From assembly GCA_963708205.1 (NCBI GenBank), contig OY970196.1:2542001-2606000 (forward strand): a stretch of DNA of 64,000 nt, written 5' to 3'. Of this stretch, positions 8,064-17,624 are shown in pieces. Source of the DNA: CAVYTF01 sp963708205. Its GTDB lineage: Bacteria; Bacteroidota; Bacteroidia; Chitinophagales; Chitinophagaceae. Every line of letters starts with the position of its first letter. The stretch's first letter is position 1. A program made the translations under genes and the position numbers. A model generated the notes under the pieces. The model was not told the DNA's origin. It was given only the letters and a program-made list of their open reading frames with translations, and did not search any database.

Positions 8064-8983
8064 TGAATGAATTTTAAATTTCTTTGAATGCCTTTATATT
8101 TGGTTCGCTTTAAAGAAGAATCTTTAAAAATCTTTTTAAAACTTTCTTCAGACATTGCTTCCCATTCTTTTGTTGATAAATTCAAAATTTCAGGTAACGC
8201 TCTGAAAGCCTTTTCACCAGTGGGTTTGCTGAAACGATTCCATGGACAAACATCCTGGCAAACATCACATCCAAACATCCAGTTTTGAAATTTATTTTTC
8301 ATTTCTGCTGGCAATAATTCGTCTTTTAGTTCAATAGTAAAATAAGAAATGCATTTACTGCCATCAATAATTTTGTCATCAAGAATTGCATTTGTCGGGC
8401 ACGAGTCAATGCATTTTGTGCAGCTTCCACAATAATCTTTTGCAAAAACATCATCATAATTTAATTCAAGATCAACAATCAGAGTTGCAATAAAAAAGAA
8501 GGAACCATTTTGTTTACTAATTAAATTTCCATTTTTACCGATCCATCCCAAGCCTGTTCGTTGTGCCCAACTTCTTTCCAAAACGGGTGCAGAATCTATA
8601 AATCCACGACCATTGATATCTCCGATTTTTTCTTTCAATAAAAATAAAAATTGGTTGAGTTTTTCTTTAATTGTTTTATGATAATCATGCCCGTAAGCAT
8701 ACTTTGAAATTCTTGGTGCATCAGGATTTTGCTGATTTTCCGGAAAATAATTTACCATTAATGTGATCACTGATTTAGCATTTGGAACAAGTAAAGAAGG
8801 ATCAATTCGCACATCGAAATAGTTTTCCATGTATTGCATTTTTCCATGCATTCCTTTATGTAGCCATGCTTCAAGTCTTCTTGCATCATCATCTAATTTT
8901 TGTGCTTTCGCAATGCCGCAAAAATCGAAGCAAAGCTGCTGTGCCGTTGATTTTATGTACGCTGTATAATTATTTTTAGTCAA
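8060..8983 (-). CDS. queG: Epoxyqueuosine reductase QueG
   Basis: 307 residues. It reduces epoxyqueuosine to queuosine in tRNA, the last step of Q biosynthesis, using cobalamin and two 4Fe-4S clusters. Both ferredoxin-like motifs are visible: CGSCTKCIDSCPT and CDVCQDVCPWN. The family core APVLERSWAQRTGLGWIGKN is intact. The start is a TTG at 8983 with the normal N-terminus (LTKNNYTAYIK...). First gene of the queG-bioA unit, divergent from the DUF3857 cluster across a 67-base gap. Confidence 0.94.
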   Translation of the reverse strand: MTKNNYTAYIKSTAQQLCFDFCGIAKAQKLDDDARRLEAWLHKGMHGKMQYMENYFDVRIDPSLLVPNAKSVITLMVNYFPENQQNPDAPRISKYAYGHDYHKTIKEKLNQFLFLLKEKIGDINGRGFIDSAPVLERSWAQRTGLGWIGKNGNLISKQNGSFFFIATLIVDLELNYDDVFAKDYCGSCTKCIDSCPTNAILDDKIIDGSKCISYFTIELKDELLPAEMKNKFQNWMFGCDVCQDVCPWNRFSKPTGEKAFRALPEILNLSTKEWEAMSEESFKKIFKDSSLKRTKYKGIQRNLKFIQ

Positions 8984-9050
8984 AAATTAATCTGATTTCT
9001 TTGAATTGTGAAGTACAATTATTATAATTGTTACATCAAAATTACTGCTT

Positions 9051-11075
9051 ATGCAACGAGTGTTCCTATACAAATGTTTTTGCCTTGCAATAATATTATT
9101 TACATGTTCAAAAATAATTGCACAGGGAAAAAGAGAAAGTTTAAAATTTGGTAATGTCACCGCAAAAGATTTTGCACCAACTGTTTACAGTATTGACAGC
9201 TCCGCCGACGGAATATTCTTGTATGATGCAGGCAGTACAAAATTTGTGGGAAATACAAGGGGCGCATTCAGTACATATACAACCATACATACACTCATAA
9301 GGCTGCTAACAAAAAAAAGTTTTGAAGATCTTGCTACGGTTGAGATACCAATATATGTTGGCTCTGGTGATATACAGCAAAATATTACGGGCTTTCAAGC
9401 AAATACTTACAATATTGATAATGGCAAAGTAGAAGTAACAAATGTTGATAAAAATTCTCTGTTCAAAGATAAAGAAGGCAAATTCCAGGTTGAAAAATTT
9501 ACTTTCCCAAATATCAAAGAAGGAAGTATTATCGAGTATACATATACTATGATTACACCCGTAATTGAATATATACATCCATGGGATTTTCAGGGTAAAT
9601 ATCCAAGATTGTATAGCGAGTACGAAGTAAATATTCCGGAATTTTATGACTTCGTTTCCATCACAAATGGATACCTTCCATACTACATAGATTCAGCCAC
9701 TGTTTCGAGTGATCATTATACAATTGTTTCTCAAAATGGTACAGACGCCGATGATTTTATCTCAATACAGGCAAATACTCTTTATCATCTTTGGGCAATA
9801 AAAGATGTGCCTGCTTTAAAGCCCGAAGAATATATTACCACATTAGACAATTATAAATCGAAAGTTGAATTTCAATTATCTGCAATTAGATATCCGGATG
9901 AACCTGTGAAAAAAGTAATGAATAATTGGGTAGATGAATCTGCCGATTTAATGAAGGCTGAAGATTTTGGACTTCCACTGCAAAATGAAAATGGATGGCT
10001 GAATAATGATTTAAAAGCAATAACCATCAATGATAAAGATCAACTTTCTTCGGCTGAAAAAATGTATAATTATGTAAGAGATAATTTTAGCTGCACAGAT
10101 TATGATGCCACAGAATTATCTCAAACCTTGAAAAAAACCTTTGAAACAAAAAAGGGAAATATTGCAGACATTAATCTTTTGCTTTGCGCTATGCTAACGA
10201 ATCGTGGGTTTGATGCGAAGCCTGTTTTATTAAGCACACGCGACAATGGAATAACATCTGAAATATATCCTTTGATGGATAAATATAATTATGTAATAAC
10301 GCGCGTAATAATTAATGATAAAACATATTTGCTTGATGCTGCTAATAACTATTTGGGCTTTGGACATTTAGATGAAAGTTGTTACAATGGTTCAGGAAGA
10401 TTAATTGATCCTGTTGCGCCATTTATTATTCCATTGTCTTCAGATTCTATTAAAGATAATACACTTACATCAGTATTCATAATCAATGGTGATAAGGGTT
10501 TGGAAGGAAGTTACAGTTCAGGGCTTGGTTATTTTAAATCGCAGGATCTGCGTCAGAAATTAATTAAGGAAAAGCAGGATGAATATTTTTCAAACATAAA
10601 AAAAGGATTTGTTGATGATGCCGATCTCGCTAACATGTCATTCGATTCGTTACAAAATAATGATGAAAAAATAACGGTTAAATACGACATCAATTTTAAG
10701 ACAAGTGATGATGATATTATTTATTTCAATCCACTTTTATCAGAAGCAATTAAACAAAATCCATTTAAATCTATTAATCGCTTTTATCCGGTTGAAATGC
10801 CTTATTGCATTGACAATGTTTATATCTTTAATATGGAAACACCAAAGGGTTATGTTATAGATGAGCTACCAAAATCTGCGCGAGTTAATCTTAATGAAAA
10901 AGATGGCATGTTTGAATATCTTATCGGAAAAACGGACGATGGCGTACAACTCAGATGCAGATTAGTTTTAAACAAAGCCAATTTTTCTCCTGAAGATTAT
11001 CAAACACTTCGTGATTTTTATAGTTTTATTGTTGAAAAAGAAGGAGAAGAAATTGTTTATAAAAAAAGTAAATAG
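9051..11075 (+). CDS. DUF3857 / pseudo-transglutaminase exported protein, paralog 1
   Basis: 674 residues with a Sec signal (MQRVFLYKCF...IIAQ). DUF3857 occupies roughly residues 50-330 and a transglutaminase-like domain about 335-480, followed by a beta-rich C-terminal domain. Where active members have GDCK, this protein has KKGNIADINLLL, and the His position reads KYNYVITRV, so the Cys-His pair is missing. It is probably a periplasmic or outer-membrane pseudoenzyme of unknown function. First of three tandem paralogs; the last about 40 codons are almost identical in DNA to those of the next two genes although the rest has diverged widely. Confidence 0.85.
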   Translation: MQRVFLYKCFCLAIILFTCSKIIAQGKRESLKFGNVTAKDFAPTVYSIDSSADGIFLYDAGSTKFVGNTRGAFSTYTTIHTLIRLLTKKSFEDLATVEIPIYVGSGDIQQNITGFQANTYNIDNGKVEVTNVDKNSLFKDKEGKFQVEKFTFPNIKEGSIIEYTYTMITPVIEYIHPWDFQGKYPRLYSEYEVNIPEFYDFVSITNGYLPYYIDSATVSSDHYTIVSQNGTDADDFISIQANTLYHLWAIKDVPALKPEEYITTLDNYKSKVEFQLSAIRYPDEPVKKVMNNWVDESADLMKAEDFGLPLQNENGWLNNDLKAITINDKDQLSSAEKMYNYVRDNFSCTDYDATELSQTLKKTFETKKGNIADINLLLCAMLTNRGFDAKPVLLSTRDNGITSEIYPLMDKYNYVITRVIINDKTYLLDAANNYLGFGHLDESCYNGSGRLIDPVAPFIIPLSSDSIKDNTLTSVFIINGDKGLEGSYSSGLGYFKSQDLRQKLIKEKQDEYFSNIKKGFVDDADLANMSFDSLQNNDEKITVKYDINFKTSDDDIIYFNPLLSEAIKQNPFKSINRFYPVEMPYCIDNVYIFNMETPKGYVIDELPKSARVNLNEKDGMFEYLIGKTDDGVQLRCRLVLNKANFSPEDYQTLRDFYSFIVEKEGEEIVYKKSK

Positions 11076-11081
11076 TAAAGT

Positions 11082-13097
11082 ATGTTAAAGAAGTTTTATT
11101 ATCTTATTATTCTTTGTGTTTTACTTGCAGGCAATTCAATTGCACAAAAAGGAGATGCAAAACAGGAACTAAAAGGTATCACAGCTGAAGACCTTAATCA
11201 AAAAATATATTCAATCGACAGTAATGCAAATGCAATTGTATTAGCTGACATTGGAAATACACATTTTGTGGGAAATAAATCTGGTTGGTTTGATTATGTT
11301 TTTCAAAGAACTGTAAGAATAAAAATCTTGCAGAAGGCAGGTTACGATGCAGCAACTTTTAAAATTAATTTATATAGTGCTGATAAAAGATCAGAAACTT
11401 TGAGTGATTTAAAAGCATTGACCTATAACATTGAAGATGCAAAAATACTAACAAGTGCTCTTGATAATAAGAGCGTCTTCACAGATAATATCAATGCAAA
11501 TCATATTCAAAAAAAATTCACACTTCCAGATATTAAAGAAGGTTCAATAATTGAGCTTAGTTATACTGTTACTTCTCCTTTTGATTTTGAATTGCAGCCA
11601 TGGTATTTTCAAACTGATTATCCCTGCCTTTGGAGTGAGTATAAAGTTGCCATACCACAGCTTTTAAATTATTCAATTATAAAACATGGATTTGATTCTT
11701 TTTTTATTAAAAAAAATAGTCAAACTTATGAGCATTTTGCAGTTTCACAGGATCCGCTTTTGAGCTCTACGGCTACGGCAACAGGTGATAATATGTATGT
11801 TGGTACGCCCGTATCTAATTATGATTGGGCAATGAAAGATGTGCCTGCATTGAAAGCAGAGGCCTTTGTTACATCTTTACGCAACTATAATGATGAAATA
11901 GAATTTCAATTAATATCAACTTATAATGGTGAAACTGCAGATAATTTTTTTTCAGATTGGGGACAAGTTGGTAAATTTTTATTAAGATCGTCGGACTTTG
12001 GAGGAGCATTAGCGGAAAATTTAAATATTCCCGCGATTACAAAAATAGCACAAGAAAATACTGATGATTTAAGTAAAGCAAAAAGTATTTATTATTACAT
12101 AAAAGAAAACTTCAATTGTATTGATCATAATGGTTTTCTTGTAAAAACATCATTGCAGGATGTCTTGAAAAAAAAGGAAGGGAATGTTGGTGAGATAAAT
12201 TTGTTATTAATAAACACACTTCATAAAAACGGAATAATAGCTGATCCTGTAATTTTAAGTACGCGTGATAATGGCTTTACATTTGGTAAAATTCCTGTAC
12301 TTGAAAAGTTTAATTACCTTATCTGCAGAGCCAATATCAATGGTGATATTTATTATTTAGACGCAAGCCAGCCAAATCTTGGCTTTGGCAAATTAAGTGA
12401 AGATTGCTATAACGATTCAGGAAGAGTTGTTTCAGAAATGCCGGAAGCAATTAATTTTTCTGCAAACTCATTAAAAGAAAATAACGTTACCACTGCATTT
12501 ATCACTAATAGTGATGCAGGAATGACTGGGGCTTTTACTACATATCTTGGATATGAACAATCTTATGAATTAAGAAATAAATTAAGTACAATTCGTACAG
12601 AAGATTATTTCAATAATATGAAAAAAGATTTTCCCCTTACAACTGAATTTAGCAATACAACAATTGATTCCTTAGGAGCTTTAGAAAATCCGCTGATTAT
12701 AAAATACAATGCACAATTTAATCTTGGTGATGATGATGTTATTTATTTTAACCCTTTATTTTCATATTTAATATCTAAAAATCCATTTCAATCTGCAGTT
12801 CGTCAATATCCTGTAGAAATGCCGTATCCTGTTGATGAAACTTATGTTATGAACATGGAAGTTCCAAAGGGCTACACGATAGATGCATTGCCAAAATCTA
12901 CGCATGTAAATTTTAATGCTACTGAAGGAATGTTTGAATATATTATTGGCAAAACCGACGCGGGTATTCAACTCAGATGTAGATTGGTTTTAAACAAAGC
13001 CAATTTTTCTCCTGAAGATTATCAAACACTTCGTGATTTTTATAGTTTTATTGTAGAAAAAGAAGGCGAGCAAATTGTTTTTAAAAAAGTAAAATAA
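11082..13097 (+). CDS. DUF3857 / pseudo-transglutaminase exported protein, paralog 2
   Basis: 671 residues, signal peptide MLKKFYYLIILCVLLAGNSIAQ. Same architecture as its neighbours: DUF3857, degenerate transglutaminase core and C-terminal beta domain. The nucleophile region reads KKEGNVGEINLLL, without Cys, and the His site reads KFNYLICRA. It starts 6 bases after paralog 1, so the genes are cotranscribed. The 3' end (about 12946-13097) matches paralog 3 nearly base for base. Function unknown. Confidence 0.85.
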   Translation: MLKKFYYLIILCVLLAGNSIAQKGDAKQELKGITAEDLNQKIYSIDSNANAIVLADIGNTHFVGNKSGWFDYVFQRTVRIKILQKAGYDAATFKINLYSADKRSETLSDLKALTYNIEDAKILTSALDNKSVFTDNINANHIQKKFTLPDIKEGSIIELSYTVTSPFDFELQPWYFQTDYPCLWSEYKVAIPQLLNYSIIKHGFDSFFIKKNSQTYEHFAVSQDPLLSSTATATGDNMYVGTPVSNYDWAMKDVPALKAEAFVTSLRNYNDEIEFQLISTYNGETADNFFSDWGQVGKFLLRSSDFGGALAENLNIPAITKIAQENTDDLSKAKSIYYYIKENFNCIDHNGFLVKTSLQDVLKKKEGNVGEINLLLINTLHKNGIIADPVILSTRDNGFTFGKIPVLEKFNYLICRANINGDIYYLDASQPNLGFGKLSEDCYNDSGRVVSEMPEAINFSANSLKENNVTTAFITNSDAGMTGAFTTYLGYEQSYELRNKLSTIRTEDYFNNMKKDFPLTTEFSNTTIDSLGALENPLIIKYNAQFNLGDDDVIYFNPLFSYLISKNPFQSAVRQYPVEMPYPVDETYVMNMEVPKGYTIDALPKSTHVNFNATEGMFEYIIGKTDAGIQLRCRLVLNKANFSPEDYQTLRDFYSFIVEKEGEQIVFKKVK

Positions 13098-13122
13098 TTT
13101 ATGAATATTTTAGTTTTAGTTA

Positions 13123-15138
13123 ATGAAACGTATCATAATAAATAAGCATCTGCTTTTATTAGTTTTCTTATTTTCTACTATATATACAGATGCACAGAGA
13201 ATGACTATAAGTTTTGGTAATATTAATCCATCTGATTTTTCTCCTGCGGCTTATACTATAGATAGCAGCGCAGACGCTGTTTACTTATTTGATGGCGGTT
13301 ATGTGCATTTAGTACAAAATTATGGATATTATTTTACCACACAATTTACACGGCATGCAAGAGTAAGGTTATTAAAACAAAAAGGTTTCGCCGACCCCAC
13401 AAATGATCTTGCGACTATAAAACTTTCAACTATAGTATCACCAGACTATAAAGAACAAATAACAGATTTTCATGCTGCTGTATATAATATAGAAAATGGC
13501 AAAGTGATAAATCAAAATTTTAATAAAAGTGATTTATTGAAAGATAAAGAATTAAAAACCAGGGATGGAAGTATTGTGGAATACAAATTCACTTTTCCAA
13601 ATCTAAAGGAAGGCAGCATAATTGAGTATTCTTATACAATCAATTATCCTGAAAATGAAATTTTACCAGCATGGGATTTTCAAAATGATTATCCATGTTT
13701 ATGGAGTGAATATGAAGTAACATATCCTAAATTTTATTCTTACCTTATTACTTTAAAGGGTTTATTAAAATACGATTTCGATACTTCCATATCTTATTAT
13801 TCTTCTTATAATTTAGCTGATTTCAATGTAGATTCTGCTAATACCATTAACAGTGTCTGGGCAATTAAAAATGTTAAGCCTCTAAAAAAAGAACCATACA
13901 TTTCCAATTTATCAAATTATATTTCGCAAATCAGTTTGCGTTTATACGCTGTTAAGCGGGAAGATCGATTGATACCGGTTCTGTCAGGTACATGGAAACA
14001 AAAAGCCTACAATTTATTGCATGATGAAGATTTTGGTTTAGATCTTTCTATTCCAAATAAACCAATGGATGAAGAACTTAAAATACAAACTGCGGGCATT
14101 GCTGATTCATTAGATAAAGCAAAAAAAATTTATGAGTATGTTAGAAATAATTTTTCCGCCGCAGATGATGATGATGAGATTTATCTTTCTCAACCTTTGA
14201 GTGATGTTTTCAAAAACAAAAAAGGAAATATTGCAGATATCAATCTTTTACTAACTGCAATATATCTCAGTGAGGGCTATGATGCAAAACCAATTATATT
14301 AAGTACCAAAGAACATGGCTGGGCACCGCAAATTTATCCGCAAATGAGCAATTTTAATTATGTTATTACAAACTTAAATATTGATGGCAAAGATTATTAT
14401 TTAGATGCTTCTGACAAATTATTATCATTTAATCATTTGCATGAAAACTGTTATAATGGAGGAGCAAGAATTATAGATAACAATTGTTCACTAATTTCTT
14501 TTTCTTCAGATTCATTAATCGAGACGAAAATAACCTCGGTTTTAATTTCTAATAATGACAATGGAATGATGGCAAATCTTACAGTATATCCCGGCTATTA
14601 TGAAACTCACGATTTGCGGCAGCAATTGGAGCATTCAAAAGAAGATGATTATTTTTTAAGTAAGAAAAAAGAAATGCCTTTCGATGTTACGTTAACAAAT
14701 ACATCCTTTGATTCTTTGCAAAATTCTGATGCTCCTTTGGTCATCAAATATTCTTTCCGCTTTCAGAACGATGATGATATTTTTTATTTCAATCCATTTT
14801 TATCAGAAGCAATAAAAGAGAACCCTTTCAAATCTGCAGAAAGAATTTATCCTGTAGAAATGCCTTACAAAACAAATCAAACCTATGTTCTTAATATGGA
14901 AATACCGAAAGGTTATGTGATTGATGACCTCCCTAAATCTGCAAAGGTTGCACTTAATGATACTGAAGGGATATTTGAATACATTATTGGCAAAACCGAC
15001 GCGGGTATTCAACTCAGATGCAGATTAGTTTTAAACAAAGCCAATTTTTCTCCTGAAGATTATCAAACACTTCGTGATTTTTATAGTTTTATTGTAGAAA
15101 AAGAAGGAGAGCAAATTGTTCTTAAAAAAGTAAAATAA
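13123..15138 (+). CDS. DUF3857 / pseudo-transglutaminase exported protein, paralog 3
   Basis: 671 residues, signal peptide MKRIIINKHLLLLVFLFSTI ending in DAQ. It again has DUF3857 and a degenerate core (KKGNIADINLLL; NFNYVITNL) without the Cys-His pair. It lies 25 bases after paralog 2 and 3 bases before the fourth, catalytically intact-looking homolog. The C-terminal segment from IGKTDAGIQLRCRL to the stop is the same as in paralog 2 apart from one residue. Function unknown. Confidence 0.85.
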   Translation: MKRIIINKHLLLLVFLFSTIYTDAQRMTISFGNINPSDFSPAAYTIDSSADAVYLFDGGYVHLVQNYGYYFTTQFTRHARVRLLKQKGFADPTNDLATIKLSTIVSPDYKEQITDFHAAVYNIENGKVINQNFNKSDLLKDKELKTRDGSIVEYKFTFPNLKEGSIIEYSYTINYPENEILPAWDFQNDYPCLWSEYEVTYPKFYSYLITLKGLLKYDFDTSISYYSSYNLADFNVDSANTINSVWAIKNVKPLKKEPYISNLSNYISQISLRLYAVKREDRLIPVLSGTWKQKAYNLLHDEDFGLDLSIPNKPMDEELKIQTAGIADSLDKAKKIYEYVRNNFSAADDDDEIYLSQPLSDVFKNKKGNIADINLLLTAIYLSEGYDAKPIILSTKEHGWAPQIYPQMSNFNYVITNLNIDGKDYYLDASDKLLSFNHLHENCYNGGARIIDNNCSLISFSSDSLIETKITSVLISNNDNGMMANLTVYPGYYETHDLRQQLEHSKEDDYFLSKKKEMPFDVTLTNTSFDSLQNSDAPLVIKYSFRFQNDDDIFYFNPFLSEAIKENPFKSAERIYPVEMPYKTNQTYVLNMEIPKGYVIDDLPKSAKVALNDTEGIFEYIIGKTDAGIQLRCRLVLNKANFSPEDYQTLRDFYSFIVEKEGEQIVLKKVK

Positions 15139-15141
15139 TTT

Positions 15142-17043
15142 ATGAAGAATATTTTAAGCTTATTATGTTGTCTTTTTTCTGTAAGTCTTTATGCGCAAAA
15201 TTTCAATGTCAGTTTAATACCAGATTCGCTTAAAAAAAATGCCAATGTCGTAAAGCGATTTGAAGAAATTGATTTCGAAATAAAATCGCCTGGTAAAGCA
15301 ACCGTGAGAGAACATCACGCATATACAATCTTAAACGATCTCGGAGAAGAATGGGCAAATTATCACAGCGGGTATGATAAATTCACATCAATAAATTACA
15401 TCGATGGTATTTTATATAATGAAGATGGAAAAGAATTAAAGCATGTAAAGAAAAAAGATATGGCTGATGAAAGCGGCAGTAATGATGAGACATTAATGAG
15501 CGATACAAGATATAAGGTAAATAATTTTTATAATTCCTCATATCCATTTACTGTTGAATATGATGAAGAGGATGATATAGATGGAATTTTAGACATTGAA
15601 CCATGGATGCCTGTTGATATGCCTAACATGTCAGTTCAATTCAGCAAGTATGTAATAACCGTTCCAAAAAATTATGAGCTGAGGTACAAAGTATTTAATT
15701 TTTCTCAGAGCCCTGTTATTACCCAAACAACCGATAAAATTACTTATACATGGCAGATACAAAATGTACCAGCAATTGAAGAAGAAAAAATGGCTCCATC
15801 CTGGTCAGAAATTGTACCCAATATTTTGTTTGCGCCTTCGGATTTTGAAATTGATTCGTATAAAGGCAATATGAATACCTGGCAAAATTTTGGAAAGTTC
15901 ATATTAGAATTAAATAATAGCAGAGATATACTACCTGATAATATTAAAGAATCTATTCATAATTTAACAGGTAACTTAAAGGATACGATTCAAAAAATAA
16001 ATGCTGTTTATAATTTTCTTCAGCAAAATACGCGATATATAAATATTAAACTTGGTATTGGCGGTTGGCAGCCTTTTGATGCCAATTATGTTGCAACAAA
16101 AAAATATGGTGATTGCAAGGCATTATCAAATTTTACAGTTGCATTGTTAAAAGAAGCCGGAATAAAAGCAGATTATGTTTTAATTGCAGCAGGCGAAAAG
16201 GAACCTGATCTTATCACAGATTTTCCCTGTACACAATTCAATCATGCAACAGTTTGCATTCCTTTGCAAAAAGATTCAATTTGGCTCGAATGCACGAGCC
16301 AGACTGAATCGCCGGGGTTTGCCGGGGATTTTACGGGCGACAGAAAAGCTTTATTGATTGATGAAAATGGTGGCCACATAGTTTGCACACCCGTTTATAC
16401 TTCGGATGATAACTCGCAAATAAGAAATGTAGATGCAACGATTGATGCGAATGGAAATCTTGATGCGAATGTTGTTACAACTTATAGCGGCATTCAGGAA
16501 GAATTGCCACATAGTCTTATTAATGATGTAACAAAAGATCAACGCGATAAGTATTTAAATTATGAATTTAATTTGCCAACTTATGAAGTTGATAAAAGTA
16601 GTTATTCAGAAACAAAAGGTATTATTCCAAAAGTGACAGAATCATTGCATCTTATTTCACCAGGTTATGCGAATATTTCGGGAAGGAGACTTTTTATAGT
16701 TGCAAACTTATTTAATAAGTCCTCTAATAAATTGTCTGAAGATTCAGTTAGAAAATTTGATATTGTATATAATTATGCTTTTAAAGATGTTGACAGCGTT
16801 CACATAAAAATACCTGATGGATATATTTTGGAAGCTTTGCCAAAGAATATAAATTTAGAAAGCAAGTTTGGAATTTATCATATCAGCTTTTCGGTTAATG
16901 AAAATAATATAAGTTGTGTACGCACGCAGATCCGCAACAGGTCTCGGTTTCCGGCTACAGATTATAAAGGTTTTGTAGAATTTACCAATGCAATTTATAA
17001 AGCTGATAGAAGTCAAATCGTTCTAATAAAAAAAGAAAGCTAA
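15142..17043 (+). CDS. DUF3857 and transglutaminase-core exported protein, active-site type
   Basis: 633 residues with signal MKNILSLLCCLFSVSLYAQ. DUF3857 lies about residues 50-230 and the transglutaminase core about 270-400. Unlike the three genes before it, the nucleophile motif is present (KYGDCKALSNFTVALLKEAG), followed by the His (QFNHATVCI) and an acidic residue (IWLECTSQ). Such proteins may cleave or crosslink peptides in the periplasm; the substrate is unknown. It closes the four-gene run and overlaps the convergent membrane-protein gene by 4 bases. One active plus three inactive homologs suggests a complex, but that is inference. Confidence 0.87.
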   Translation: MKNILSLLCCLFSVSLYAQNFNVSLIPDSLKKNANVVKRFEEIDFEIKSPGKATVREHHAYTILNDLGEEWANYHSGYDKFTSINYIDGILYNEDGKELKHVKKKDMADESGSNDETLMSDTRYKVNNFYNSSYPFTVEYDEEDDIDGILDIEPWMPVDMPNMSVQFSKYVITVPKNYELRYKVFNFSQSPVITQTTDKITYTWQIQNVPAIEEEKMAPSWSEIVPNILFAPSDFEIDSYKGNMNTWQNFGKFILELNNSRDILPDNIKESIHNLTGNLKDTIQKINAVYNFLQQNTRYINIKLGIGGWQPFDANYVATKKYGDCKALSNFTVALLKEAGIKADYVLIAAGEKEPDLITDFPCTQFNHATVCIPLQKDSIWLECTSQTESPGFAGDFTGDRKALLIDENGGHIVCTPVYTSDDNSQIRNVDATIDANGNLDANVVTTYSGIQEELPHSLINDVTKDQRDKYLNYEFNLPTYEVDKSSYSETKGIIPKVTESLHLISPGYANISGRRLFIVANLFNKSSNKLSEDSVRKFDIVYNYAFKDVDSVHIKIPDGYILEALPKNINLESKFGIYHISFSVNENNISCVRTQIRNRSRFPATDYKGFVEFTNAIYKADRSQIVLIKKES

Positions 17044-17423
17044 TTCGTTTTATCTTCCACATGCAGGCGATGAAAAAAACGATGCACGATAGGTGCAATT
17101 AAAATACCAATGTTAGTTATGAAAGCAACGCCACTAAACAATGCATAAAATGATGAGAAGACCTTGCCCCAAAAAGTTTTAATTTCTGCAACAGGTCCCA
17201 TTCCACTTAAAATCATGGAGGCATTATGCAGCGCATCAATCCAACTCATTGGTCCGCCAAAACGATAACCGACAATGCCAATCAGCAAACAAATAAAAAG
17301 TATAAATGCAGCAATAAAAGCATTTCTTCTCAGTCGGTTATAATATACTTTTCTTGTGGCAAGCGCTTGAGATTTATGTTCAAAAGCGCCAAGCAATAAT
17401 GAATGATTTGGATAATGTTTCAC
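17040..17423 (-). CDS. Small two-helix membrane protein, ion-channel-like pore
   Basis: 127 residues, start codon GTG at 17423. Two membrane helices (about 34-53 and 86-113) flank a re-entrant-looking segment WIDALHNASMILSGMGPV (61-78). This is the layout of two-helix potassium channels (ALxxSxxTxTTVGYGD), but the selectivity filter is reduced to GMGP, and the second helix (FYALFSGVAFITNIGILIA) resembles an inner pore helix. Potassium conduction is therefore doubtful. No regulatory domain is present. It stands alone between the DUF3857 run and clpB. Confidence 0.6.
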   Translation of the reverse strand: MKHYPNHSLLLGAFEHKSQALATRKVYYNRLRRNAFIAAFILFICLLIGIVGYRFGGPMSWIDALHNASMILSGMGPVAEIKTFWGKVFSSFYALFSGVAFITNIGILIAPIVHRFFHRLHVEDKTN

Positions 17424-17567
17424 TTCAATTTAATTTAAAAAAATCTACCTGAAATATTAACAGCAAACAATAAATTCTGCTGACGTTCATTCAGCATCTA
17501 TCGTCATTTCCAGCCATATTTACTGTTTATTTTTTTAGGATTAAAGTTTGCTGTTTTAATAAAAAAT

Positions 17568-17606
17568 GAAAGTAAAATTAAATTTTCATTTTGGAGTTTT
17601 ACTTTC
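17568..17606 (+). promoter_or_regulatory. Inverted repeat in the clpB leader
   Basis: Perfect 10-bp arms GAAAGTAAAA (17568-17577) and TTTTACTTTC (17597-17606) with a 19-base spacer, ending 18 bases before the clpB ATG. A second nested pair, AATGAAA (17566) and TTTCATT (17583), competes for part of the left arm. This could be a 5' UTR hairpin controlling clpB or a repressor site. Confidence 0.45.
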
Positions 17607-17624
17607 TTTTCAAAATTTATAATT

